Positions 1-8,600 of a stretch of DNA of 9,443 nucleotides are shown piece by piece. The notes below the pieces were generated by a model, which worked only from the letters and a program-made list of their open reading frames with translations, searched no databases and was not told the origin of the DNA. Every line of letters begins with the position of its first letter. Position 1 is the first letter of the stretch. The position numbers were made by a program, and so were the translations under genes. The stretch is from an archaeon (GTDB lineage: Archaea > EX4484-52 > B79-G9): the NCBI GenBank assembly GCA_030594585.1, contig JAUVEX010000032.1, positions 1 to 9,443 of the forward strand, written 5' to 3'.

Positions 1-3000
1 TTTTAAAAGACTGGCGTGAGTTATGTTTCTTGCATTCGTCGTAAATCTGAAAAGAATGTCGTCGCCTTCCAGAAGCAGGCGCCCACCCGCAGTTGTGTAA
101 TTTTTCATAAGTTCTATGTCGTATTCTGTCAGGCTTATGCCTGCGGTGTCCTCAGTTGACCAGACAACAACACCAAATCTTTCAAGGTAGCTTAAGTCTG
201 GGCTTTCAATCTCTGCTTTGTTCCATCTAGACACGCAATAATCATTTTGAAGAGCATCTACAAAGGCATTGCTTTCATTGCTGTATTTTGTGTTTATGAT
301 AAGCACTGGTGTTCCGTCACAGGGCAAAACCTCGAAGGTATAATCCGGGCTTACAGCACAGTTGGAATATATGTCGCAGGATTCAATATGAAATGTATAT
401 GTTCCTTGTGTGTGGGTTTCTAAGAAGTATCTTTTGAATTTATCATTAATTATACCTTGCACTTCTATGAATTCTCTGCCGTAGGGGTTTGTAATTACAA
501 GATTTGCCGTTTCTATTGTGCTGTGGTCTGTAATGTCTGCACGAACAATAAATGGTTCGTTTTTTGCAATTGTGCTTGTGAAATTAACCGCGGTTATATT
601 GGGTGGGAATATATCTTTGACTTCAATAAATGTGTAATTTTCTATTGTGTTTCCTTCATAATATGTTTTTGTATGCAATGTATAATTTCCTGCTATTTTT
701 GGGGCTGTCCAGTTGCTTTCGAATGTTTCTATTTCTGTTGCATTTATTTCGTTATTTCCAAAGTAGATGTAATCAACAACAGTATTTTCAGAGCCTACAG
801 AATATTCAATATTCAGGTCCTTTAGCAGTACAATACCGCTTGTGTCTGAATGAATAGTTATGGGAACAAGGCAGTTGCCGGAAGCATCAGATTCGCAGTA
901 ATCTATGTATTGCTGGATGGAGTCTTTTATGTCCGGCTGCGGAAGTTCATAAGTAATATCTATATTTGAAACCGTGATTTGCCCTTCCGTCTCTGAATGA
1001 AGTGTTATAGGTACATAACGAAACCCGTTTTCGTCGGGAATGTATGATGTATTGGGGTGATTTAAAAACTTATTAAATGCTGAGAGATTTATACTGGCTT
1101 TTAATAAACCCACAGTTTCATTTAATTCCCCTACATAAGACCATTCATTTGTTGATTCTTGTGAATATGCAGTAATGATATGTGGGTTGACAGGATACGA
1201 GTTATTCCACATAAATCCTTCTAAAGATACCTCCGCATTTGTAAAATTAATGCCGATTGGACTTTTTATCCAAAAACTATTGCCTGTGATTGTATTTTCT
1301 GAAGCACTTCTGAAAAAATATGGGAATGATTCAACTTCTTGCCCGGAAGCATATAATGATTGGGTGTATAAATAGAGTGATTTATTTTTGTAATTTGTTA
1401 TTGCCTGCCACTCTATAATTCCATCATAGCCTACATCGATTGTAATATTTGTCGGATAATATTTATCTGGAGGCGGATAAGATGTATCGATAACTTCAAT
1501 ACCCATAATATTCACTGTTGCTGAAGTTATATTTACTGTTTTCGTTGTTCTAATCATGTTTTTCGGGAGTGAAACATAAACTGTTTTTTCACCAGACGCG
1601 TCAAATTGAAGCTGCGCATCAGTTCCATAAGTTTCAAAGGTGTTTGTTTGCGTATCATATAATTGTCCTTCAATTATTTCTCCGGTTATTTCTGCATTTA
1701 ATGAGGTATTTCCTGTGTTTTCGAAAGATATGCTTAGGGTTTTTTTTGTTTCGACTTCAAATGCGGGTATGTTTATTGATGTTATTTTTCCGATTTTGGG
1801 TGTGGTTATTTCAAAAGGCGTGATTTTTTCTTCAATCCTGTTTCCATAGTGAAGTTTTGAAACCAGGGTGTAATTTCCGCCTGGAAGAAGTGCCTGCATT
1901 TCATATTCGAAAGCTGTTTCTGTAAGGGCTGTCATGTTTTTTGTCTCAAGCAATATGACGGACACAACTTTTTGAGTAGAATCATGGATGTTGAGTTCAA
2001 CAGTGCCATTTATTGTGCTTGTATCATTGTTTTGTGCAGAAATCGTAATTGTTAGGTTTTTGCCTTTTTCTACGCTGTTTGGTGTAATTACGACGCTGTT
2101 GATTTCTGCGATATCTTCAACAAGAGAAATTATGTTTTTTTCAATGAATTCCAAAACTGTTTCGTTTTCATAAATGTATGTCCTTAAGGCATAAGTTCCT
2201 GTTTTTTTCGGCGTCCAACTCCAATTGAACCAGGCCGTTCCGCCACCTATTATATCTCTTACGCCCACATTGTTTAGTTCTTTAAGAATATCCAACTCGT
2301 CTGTTATGGCATAGACAAGGTAAAATTCCGAGTCATTTTCCTTTATGTTTTTGTACTGCACTGAAAAGTTTGATTCTTTTCCTACAACCATTTCGTCGGG
2401 TATTGACAGGATGAAACCAATTACATCATATTCTGTGTTGTATGTGTTTTTATATCCTTCATTGTCGATGACTTCTATCAAGACGGTGTATTTTCCTGTT
2501 GTGTTTTCAGCAACAAAAGTTGATTTCCATAAGCCATCGACATCTTCTTTTAATGACTCATTAAATATATCGTTTGAAGGTGCTGTTATTTGGGTGGTAA
2601 CAGATGTTACTACTCCGTTGTCTGTTGTGTTTACGGTTATCGATATTATATCTTTTTTGAAAACAATAGTTGGCATCCGGACATCATATATTACCGGCTC
2701 TTCGCTTTGATATATGTCAAGGGTTAGTGGTATTGTGATTGTTGGTGTTGTGCTGTTTGAGGTTATTGCAACATATCCGTTAAATGTTCCAAGGCCGACA
2801 AGTGCGGGGTTTATTTCTATTTGTATGTGTTTTGTTTCCATAGGTTCAAGATAGAATTCCTGTGTGAAATTTGTTGTTGTTTTTCCATCTGTTGTAATGT
2901 TTGATATATGTATTTTTTTTGCGCCGTAGTTAAAAAGAGATATATCTTGCGCGAATACTTTGCTTAGGGTTGCAGTATCTGTTATTGTGTCCGGCATTAC

Positions 3001-4389
3001 AAGCATTTTTGCGTCTGTTATGTTCTGAAGATTAATCAGGCCTGAACCGTATTTTATGTCTTTTCTTATATTCCCAAGATCTGTTGCTGTGTATTCCAAA
3101 AGAGCCTTTATCTGTTCATGTGTTATTTGTGGGTTTGCCTGAATCAGAAGTGCTGCGGCTCCTGCAACATGCGGAGTTGCCATTGATGTTCCGCTTAAGG
3201 AAGCGTATTTGTTTTCCGGCAAAGAAGACATTATATTAACGCCTGGAGCCGTAACATCTGGTTTTATACCAACACCATCTATGAGCTCACCACCTGAAAA
3301 ACATGCATATTCGCTCTCGTCATTTACGGCACCAACAGTTATAGCGTAAGGAATAACCCCTGGGGTTGTAACACCTATATACCCATCACAAGAGCCACAC
3401 GGACCGCAATTACCGGATGCGACAACAACTACAACGCCTGCGTCAATGGCATCTTTAATTGCCAGGCTTTCCGCACCAAAAGGCTCTGAGTATGCACCAC
3501 CAAGGCTCATGCTTATGATATCTGCGCCGTCATCGGTAAACGGATTTCCGTCAGGGTCGGAAGCCCAGTTTATGGCGGCGATTATTTGGCTTTCATATCC
3601 GTAGCATTCGCTGGTTTCACCAAGGACTTTTCCATTCATAATTAAGGCGTTTGGCGCAACACCATCATATAATCCGCCGTTAGCTTTTGTTCCTGCTGCT
3701 ATTCCTGCTACATGCGTTCCGTGGCCGTTGCATGGAGTGATATCTGTTCCTGAAAAAAATTCTTCTTTTATCACTTTTCCCTGGAGCATTGGATGTGTCT
3801 TGTCAATTCCGGTATCCAGAACAGCGATTTTCACACCTGAACCTGTAAGGCCTTTAGCCCACAGGTCAGGAGCATTTATATTAGGTACACTTATGTCAAG
3901 AACAGGATATACTTTTTTGTTAGGCCATATTTTTTTGACATCTTTTGATTTTGTAAGTTCATCCACTTTGCTTTTTTCAATCTCAACAGAAACTATGTTT
4001 CCTATAGGGTATTCTCCGTGAATATTTGCGCCTAGGGATTTTGCGTAATTTGCGACAGTTTTTAATTTTGTTTTTCTTTTGGTGATTTTTGATGCAAATG
4101 CCTTTTTTGGGGAATCGGTTTTTGTGCTTAATGTTACGGGGCTTTTAATGTCTTCCAATTCAAGAAGAACAATTATTTTTTCATCAGGACCTTTATCCAT
4201 TATTTCACTTTCAAGGGTAGATGTTATTTTGTGCGTCTGAACTGATGAAGATAATGATGTTGTTGGCTGTTCGCTTAGCTGACCGAAAATAGTTGTTACT
4301 GTAATCCCGCTTTCTGCAGAAACTGTTTGTGCGGCAAAGAGTATAAGTGCTATGATTACAAACAGCTTTGCGGTACTTTTTGAATTCAT
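1..4389 (-). CDS. Giant secreted subtilisin-family serine protease (peptidase S8), C-terminus cut by window edge
   Basis: Open from ATG at 4389 to position 1: 1463 residues with no stop or frameshift; the 3' end lies outside. The signal peptide is residues 1-25 (basic start, hydrophobic core, cut after VSA). Residues about 60-160 resemble an inhibitor-I9 propeptide (DEKIIVLLELED early, then GNIVSVEIEKSKVDEL), which normally chaperones and inhibits the protease until self-cleavage. The catalytic domain runs about 170-430. Its tetrad is complete: D192 in VLDTGID, H223 in GHGTHVAG, oxyanion N327 in VVVASGN, and S402 in GTSMATPHVAG. After it come many Thr/Asn-rich beta-sandwich (Ig-like) modules, about 440-1350, with very many N-x-S/T sequons. 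Two related segments, V1126 onward (VPITLHSETEG) and V1175 onward (VPITIHSDTSG), form a repeat. From C1357 (CDGTPVLIINTKYS) a Rossmann-like domain begins with GVVVWS and GGRLLLEGDD strands. It starts 32 bases after the Yip1-type gene, so it is probably in the same operon. The protein is likely exported and cell-surface attached; substrate unknown. Confidence 0.97.
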   Translation of the reverse strand, partial: MNSKSTAKLFVIIALILFAAQTVSAESGITVTTIFGQLSEQPTTSLSSSVQTHKITSTLESEIMDKGPDEKIIVLLELEDIKSPVTLSTKTDSPKKAFASKITKRKTKLKTVANYAKSLGANIHGEYPIGNIVSVEIEKSKVDELTKSKDVKKIWPNKKVYPVLDISVPNINAPDLWAKGLTGSGVKIAVLDTGIDKTHPMLQGKVIKEEFFSGTDITPCNGHGTHVAGIAAGTKANGGLYDGVAPNALIMNGKVLGETSECYGYESQIIAAINWASDPDGNPFTDDGADIISMSLGGAYSEPFGAESLAIKDAIDAGVVVVVASGNCGPCGSCDGYIGVTTPGVIPYAITVGAVNDESEYACFSGGELIDGVGIKPDVTAPGVNIMSSLPENKYASLSGTSMATPHVAGAAALLIQANPQITHEQIKALLEYTATDLGNIRKDIKYGSGLINLQNITDAKMLVMPDTITDTATLSKVFAQDISLFNYGAKKIHISNITTDGKTTTNFTQEFYLEPMETKHIQIEINPALVGLGTFNGYVAITSNSTTPTITIPLTLDIYQSEEPVIYDVRMPTIVFKKDIISITVNTTDNGVVTSVTTQITAPSNDIFNESLKEDVDGLWKSTFVAENTTGKYTVLIEVIDNEGYKNTYNTEYDVIGFILSIPDEMVVGKESNFSVQYKNIKENDSEFYLVYAITDELDILKELNNVGVRDIIGGGTAWFNWSWTPKKTGTYALRTYIYENETVLEFIEKNIISLVEDIAEINSVVITPNSVEKGKNLTITISAQNNDTSTINGTVELNIHDSTQKVVSVILLETKNMTALTETAFEYEMQALLPGGNYTLVSKLHYGNRIEEKITPFEITTPKIGKITSINIPAFEVETKKTLSISFENTGNTSLNAEITGEIIEGQLYDTQTNTFETYGTDAQLQFDASGEKTVYVSLPKNMIRTTKTVNITSATVNIMGIEVIDTSYPPPDKYYPTNITIDVGYDGIIEWQAITNYKNKSLYLYTQSLYASGQEVESFPYFFRSASENTITGNSFWIKSPIGINFTNAEVSLEGFMWNNSYPVNPHIITAYSQESTNEWSYVGELNETVGLLKASINLSAFNKFLNHPNTSYIPDENGFRYVPITLHSETEGQITVSNIDITYELPQPDIKDSIQQYIDYCESDASGNCLVPITIHSDTSGIVLLKDLNIEYSVGSENTVVDYIYFGNNEINATEIETFESNWTAPKIAGNYTLHTKTYYEGNTIENYTFIEVKDIFPPNITAVNFTSTIAKNEPFIVRADITDHSTIETANLVITNPYGREFIEVQGIINDKFKRYFLETHTQGTYTFHIESCDIYSNCAVSPDYTFEVLPCDGTPVLIINTKYSNESNAFVDALQNDYCVSRWNKAEIESPDLSYLERFGVVVWSTEDTAGISLTEYDIELMKNYTTAGGRLLLEGDDILFRFTTNARNITHASLLK

Positions 4390-4394
4390 TTTTA

Positions 4395-4399
4395 ATCAC
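4395..4399 (-). promoter_or_regulatory. Weak ribosome binding site of the subtilase gene
   Basis: The minus strand reads GTGAT, complementary to the tail of the usual anti-Shine-Dalgarno sequence, ending 5 bases before the ATG at 4389. It is shorter than the sites of the other three genes, so subtilase translation may be weaker. Confidence 0.4.
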
Positions 4400-4402
4400 A
4401 TC

Positions 4403-4416
4403 ATATTTCAAAATAT
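4403..4416 (-). repeat. Short AT-only inverted repeat in the Yip1-subtilase gap
   Basis: In the 32-base gap (4390-4421), ATATTT and AAATAT form a perfect 6-base inverted repeat around a 2-base loop. All pairs are A-T and there is no T-run consistent with an intrinsic terminator, so it is too weak to call a terminator. It could be part of an AT-rich internal promoter region or mean nothing. Confidence 0.25.
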
Positions 4417-4421
4417 CATAA

Positions 4422-4985
4422 TTATATTATCAAATATATTGTAGCAACCAACAATATTGCGGTTGGTATCAAGATAGATATTGCAGATTTTTTTATTGAT
4501 AGATTGTGTTGTTTTGATACGCCAATAATTGTTAAATAGGTACTATAGATTATTATTAAAACCATAACACTATAACTTATTATTTTCAATGGCACAAACA
4601 TCAATGCCCCAAATAAATAACTAGGGGTATTTGCATAAATTATAATTCTCGTAGTATCTTTTAGTGTTCCTTCACAGTTGAAAAATCGTATAAATGGATG
4701 AAATATAATTGCAGTTAAATATATTCCAAGAACGAAAAGAACATAAACATAAATAATGGTGAAGACCCCCATGATTAATGTAACATATATAGATGCAAAA
4801 ATACCAAACATAGAACTTATGGACATAAATCCAAACATAGTTATTAATCCTGCAAAAATGGCAGGCATTGATGATAGTTTTTTGAGAAAATTGTTTGATT
4901 GTTTTTGATTTTCTTTTTTTGTCTTTTCAAAAAATTCAGAAGGGCATTTCAGAATTTTTCTGATTTTTGAGTATGTTGTTTTCAT
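4422..4985 (-). CDS. Yip1-type polytopic membrane protein
   Basis: 187 residues from the ATG at 4985, chosen because GAGGT lies seven bases upstream and the gene then starts 11 bases after the previous stop. An upstream ATG at 5012 (nine more residues) would overlap the preceding gene. The N-terminus is basic and cytosolic-looking, with a KCPSEFFEK segment. Then come about five hydrophobic spans, near 41-62, 65-94, 113-131, 135-156 and 168-187. The segment IYANTPSYLFGAL (116-128) and the later YLTIIGVSKQHNLSIKKSA (150-168) match the pattern of Yip1-domain proteins in prokaryotes (Y-x-x-TPS-x-LFG, then a G-x-S-x-x-HxLS-x-xKA turn). Prokaryotic Yip1 proteins are poorly characterised; eukaryotic relatives act in membrane traffic. 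Being in this operon suggests a link to the secreted neighbours, for example anchoring, export or membrane-side protection, but nothing in the sequence proves this. Family call is from motif memory. Confidence 0.88.
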   Translation of the reverse strand: MKTTYSKIRKILKCPSEFFEKTKKENQKQSNNFLKKLSSMPAIFAGLITMFGFMSISSMFGIFASIYVTLIMGVFTIIYVYVLFVLGIYLTAIIFHPFIRFFNCEGTLKDTTRIIIYANTPSYLFGALMFVPLKIISYSVMVLIIIYSTYLTIIGVSKQHNLSIKKSAISILIPTAILLVATIYLII

Positions 4986-4992
4986 GATTTTT

Positions 4993-4997
4993 ACCTC
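4993..4997 (-). promoter_or_regulatory. Ribosome binding site of the Yip1-type gene
   Basis: The minus strand reads GAGGT, 7 bases before the ATG at 4985 and overlapping the last base of the preceding TAG stop codon (4999-4997). It supports this start rather than the ATG at 5012, which lies inside the upstream gene. Confidence 0.7.
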
Positions 4998-5635
4998 TAT
5001 TTTTTGTTCCAACTGCCTTTGTATGATGTGGGCACGACATCTGTTATGACCAAAAGGCCACTGTCAAGTTTTTCTGTCCTGTATCCTTTTTCTTTTTCCA
5101 CAAGCGCATCTTCGCCGAATTTTTCAATCATGTCTTTTCCGTAGAAGTTCAGCCAGAATCTGTTTATTGGTATATCCAGTGCGAGGATGTCGTCGTCTGG
5201 ATGTTCATTTAAATGTGGGAGGTGATTTTCATCATCTGCAAAACCATATATTGGCTTTTCGTCGAGCGTATTCCAAATTGACTTAGTTATTTTGATTAAT
5301 TCTTCTGCATTTTTGGGTCCTATGGCTTCTTCTGTAAAGTTTCCACCATATACTGAAAGAGATATTTGTCCTAATTTTCTTTTTTTGCTTTCTTGCGGCC
5401 AAATAGTGAGTTGATATGTGGCCAATCCTTCGTGTCTGAAATAGATGATTCCACCAGCATATTGTTTTAGTTTGGTTTTTGCTTCTTCAAGGCATACCTT
5501 AGGATACGAATGCCCTCCAAATTGTTCTTCATATATTGAACCGTTGTCAAGGCATGTTTTAATTATGGTGTCTAAAAAAGCATTTTCGGCTTTTTTCGCT
5601 TTTATAAATAATTTTACATCTAGGTTGTCTGTCAT
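4997..5635 (-). CDS. Soluble protein translationally coupled to the nuclease-tipped gene; candidate immunity protein
   Basis: 212 residues from the ATG at 5635, which shares ATGA with the upstream stop codon and has GGAGTG seven bases before it. An ATG at 5650 would add five residues but has no visible ribosome site. I cannot name a family with certainty. No signal peptide or membrane segment is visible, so it should be cytosolic. It looks alpha/beta: a helical N-terminus (about 8-60), strands around 60-100 (GGIIYF, TYQLTIW, ISLSVYGG), a helix 108-124, an acidic loop 134-154 rich in Asp/Glu/His, then the motif FWLNFYGKDMIEKFGEDAL (160-178) and a final strand LLVITD. The order of an LS-x-GG-type strand, a W/YG-F segment and a terminal LL-V-T strand is loosely reminiscent of Imm52-type immunity proteins; this is a memory-based impression. 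Its position directly after a C-terminal nuclease domain, with coupled translation, is what is expected of a cognate immunity gene. The acidic loop could mimic nucleic acid in the nuclease cleft (inference). Confidence 0.9.
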   Translation of the reverse strand: MTDNLDVKLFIKAKKAENAFLDTIIKTCLDNGSIYEEQFGGHSYPKVCLEEAKTKLKQYAGGIIYFRHEGLATYQLTIWPQESKKRKLGQISLSVYGGNFTEEAIGPKNAEELIKITKSIWNTLDEKPIYGFADDENHLPHLNEHPDDDILALDIPINRFWLNFYGKDMIEKFGEDALVEKEKGYRTEKLDSGLLVITDVVPTSYKGSWNKK

Positions 5636-8600
5636 TTTAAAACACTCCATTCAGATATTCTACCTAAGATAACTTGTAGTTCTAGCCAGTCATGCACTTT
5701 TCCGTTTGTCGGGGGGTCGTTTTTGAACATAAGTTCTATGTTTTCAAGATTCTTTAATTCTTTTGCTTCATTAAGTCGTCTTATCTGGTCGTCTAATTTT
5801 TTTATGGCATCATCTTCGTCCCAACCAGGCCAATACCAGTTCTTAGTTTCTACAATTGTCTTGTCTTTGAGCACAACATCCAGATCAGTTAGTCTATTTT
5901 TTTCATCCCTCATGATGATTAATGCAACTTCATTTACATCATCTAAATAGTTTGAATGTGATGCAACTTCTAACTCAAACAGATGTCCTTTTAGATTTCC
6001 TATGTCGTTTTTTTCAGCAAATCGTGCAATATCACTTACAAGCCCTTTGCGAGTATTTCCGTACTCGTCAATACTGTCGTAGAGTCCTTTTACATTTCTT
6101 TCATCTAATTGCTTTATTCCTTTAGCAATTCTTTGCGCGTATTCCTCACCGAACTCTTTTTTCACAACCGTAAAAAAACTATTGGCGGCTTCTTTACCAC
6201 TGTGCGTCGCAATATTTTCAATTCCTTTAAGCGCATCGTCAGACCATTCTTCTGTTCCTATTACAATGATTTTTTTGAATATGTTGCCTATCCATTTAGC
6301 AAACGAGTCTATCAAGTTCTCTCCAAGCTTTTTTGTATATTGCCACAAACCTGTTGCTTTGTCATAAATAATCCTTGTTCCCGGAACAAATTCGTCAACC
6401 CATTTCAGCTCTTTTCCGACATAAACTGCGAAGTGGCCCACAAGACCTACAGGCATTAACGGGGATGCCAAATCGCCTACAAGAAATGCTGCTTCAAGTT
6501 TGCATTTTCCTGTTTTGTCAATCGCATTGTCAACGAACCCGCCAACACAGTTTCTGATGTCATTTTCACTTATACAGTCATTTATGGTGGATATACAGGT
6601 GTTTATTCCACTTTCTGTTTCGTATGCGCATTTACAATAATCCTCAATACTCATGCCTATGGAGATGACATCTACTACAGGAGCTGCTGCTGCGATAAGG
6701 AAGGGTATTACCACTATTGTTTGTTCTGTTCCGTTGTTAGAGGCCAATACTCTTTTTTGTGCTGTTGTAGGGTCTTCGGTGAATTTAAGAATGTTGATGC
6801 CGCTTCCAATAGTGATTGTTTGAGTATTGTGGTATACGCCAGAATATGATTCATTTGTAATATTATACACTATTTCAACATTGTGGTTCCCTTGCGGTAT
6901 TCCTGCGATATATGTAGTACCAAAAGCATTCGTGATATATTCTTCGCTTATGATATCATCTAAAAATACATAAACATTTGCGATAGGGTAATCGTTTTCA
7001 TTAACAACATCAACTCTCAAATCACCAACAGGAACTGCGCAGTCGCACTGAAAGTCTACAGTTGCTTCGCTATTTGTGACATCAACTGTTTGAGTGCCAC
7101 AAAGAGCGCCTGCAGGACAGTTTACTTTTATCTCATAGCTTCCGGGAGATGACGGGTATAGTGTTCTTTTGCCGTAGGAGTCTGTTTTTCCGATGTATTT
7201 GCTGTCAAGATATACGGAAGATCCTATGATTGCTTTTTCCGAAAGGTCTTTTACATTAACATTTATTTCTCCGTCAAAGCTTCCAACAGTTACAGTTTTC
7301 GTTGTTGTGTCCGGCTTGTAATCGTCTTTTGATGCCGATATTTTGAATGTGTGTGCACCTAATTTTGTTGCATATGAAATATGCTGTATTTTTCCATTTG
7401 TTCCCGTATAACCATAAGAATACTGAGAAGGGCATCCGATTTCATGGAACGGGTCGCATACCCTGATGTATGCATTTGGAATTAAATTATCTGCATCATC
7501 TTTTACTGTAATTTCAAGTGTTATCTTATCATTAAGTTCGTATGATGTGGGGGCGTCTACATATATTTCAAGTTCAGGATAGGGAACGCAGACCTGGCAG
7601 TTGAAATTGACATCGTCTACATCATTGTTGTAGTTTATTGTAGTTGAACTTGAGCCGCAATATGTGCTATCGGAGCAGTATGTTTTTATGTTATGGCTTA
7701 CACCGCAATAAGAATCTGATGTACTTGTCGTGAACTTTCCATAGGAATCTGTTATTCCTTTATATGTTCCGTCAATGTAGACTTTTATTCCTGAAATGGG
7801 GTTTCCATTATTATCTTTTACTATTGTCGTGATTTCTCCGTCGCATGGGCCGCTGCTTCCACCGCAACTTTGCAGGCTGCCGTCAGATGCGCAATCGGGG
7901 TCTGTGCCGTAGCAAGCAGATGACTGGCAAATACTGTCACATGATGTGGAGCAGGAATTACAATAGGCATTTCCGGGGTCTTTGCAGAAGAAGCCTGAAG
8001 CGCAATCATATGTTGTGTATTTCCAGGCGCTGCAGCCACCTTCACAAAGTGTTTCTTTGTAATAGTTCTTTACTGTATTGCTGTCAAGACAGTCATCGTC
8101 ATCAGTATATGTGCATGCGGGAGCATAGTCGCATATTATAGGACCTGTAGTTTCTATCTGGCTTGTATATCCACCACCACATACATCATATGTTCCTGCT
8201 TCGTATTTGAACAATGAACCCCAGGCACTTCTTATTGGTTCTATCTCATCACAAGCATCAATGCTTGACGGCGTCGGTGCTTTGACTGTGAATGTAATAT
8301 CTTCCTCCTGCCATGGATTTAGTGTGACTTCTTTTGCTTGGAAATATGTGTTTCCCGGGCAGCACTTAGCAGTATCGACATAAGATTCTGGCGTGTAATT
8401 CAAAGAAGAGCTCCAGAATGTTGTCGGGATGATTGCCGCTTCAACTTTTGTTGTTCCTGCAATGCCACCGTAGTTTTTGAGGCGGGCAGTAAATGAAACA
8501 TAGTCGCCTGCATCTATCTGCGTAGGCGTTGATATAAATGATTCTACGCGGATGTCTGTGTGTGGTGGGAGGCAATATGGTGTTCCGGAGTCACATATAA

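Noticed and set aside
457..825. Plus-strand 122-codon open frame rich in Cys and Phe
   Set aside because: It lies opposite the subtilase tail; the amino-acid bias is what antisense of Thr/Asn/Glu-rich coding produces. No ribosome site or recognisable domain is seen.
2345..2710. Plus-strand 121-codon open frame
   Set aside because: Antisense of the continuous subtilase frame, with no family features; treated as a shadow.
1..4389. Possible frameshift or pseudogene in the subtilase
   Set aside because: Reading codon by codon from 4389 to 1 gives one uninterrupted frame, and all four active-site residues are present in the same frame.
4211..4411. Minus-strand 66-codon open frame starting just upstream of the subtilase ATG
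   Set aside because: It runs out of frame across the subtilase signal peptide and propeptide region. The subtilase frame gives a clear signal peptide and continues for 1463 codons, so this is a shadow.
4390..4421. Inverted repeat considered as a terminator between the Yip1-type gene and the subtilase
   Set aside because: The stem is six A-T pairs with a 2-base loop and lacks a GC stem and U-run; the gap is only 32 bases, so read-through is more likely.
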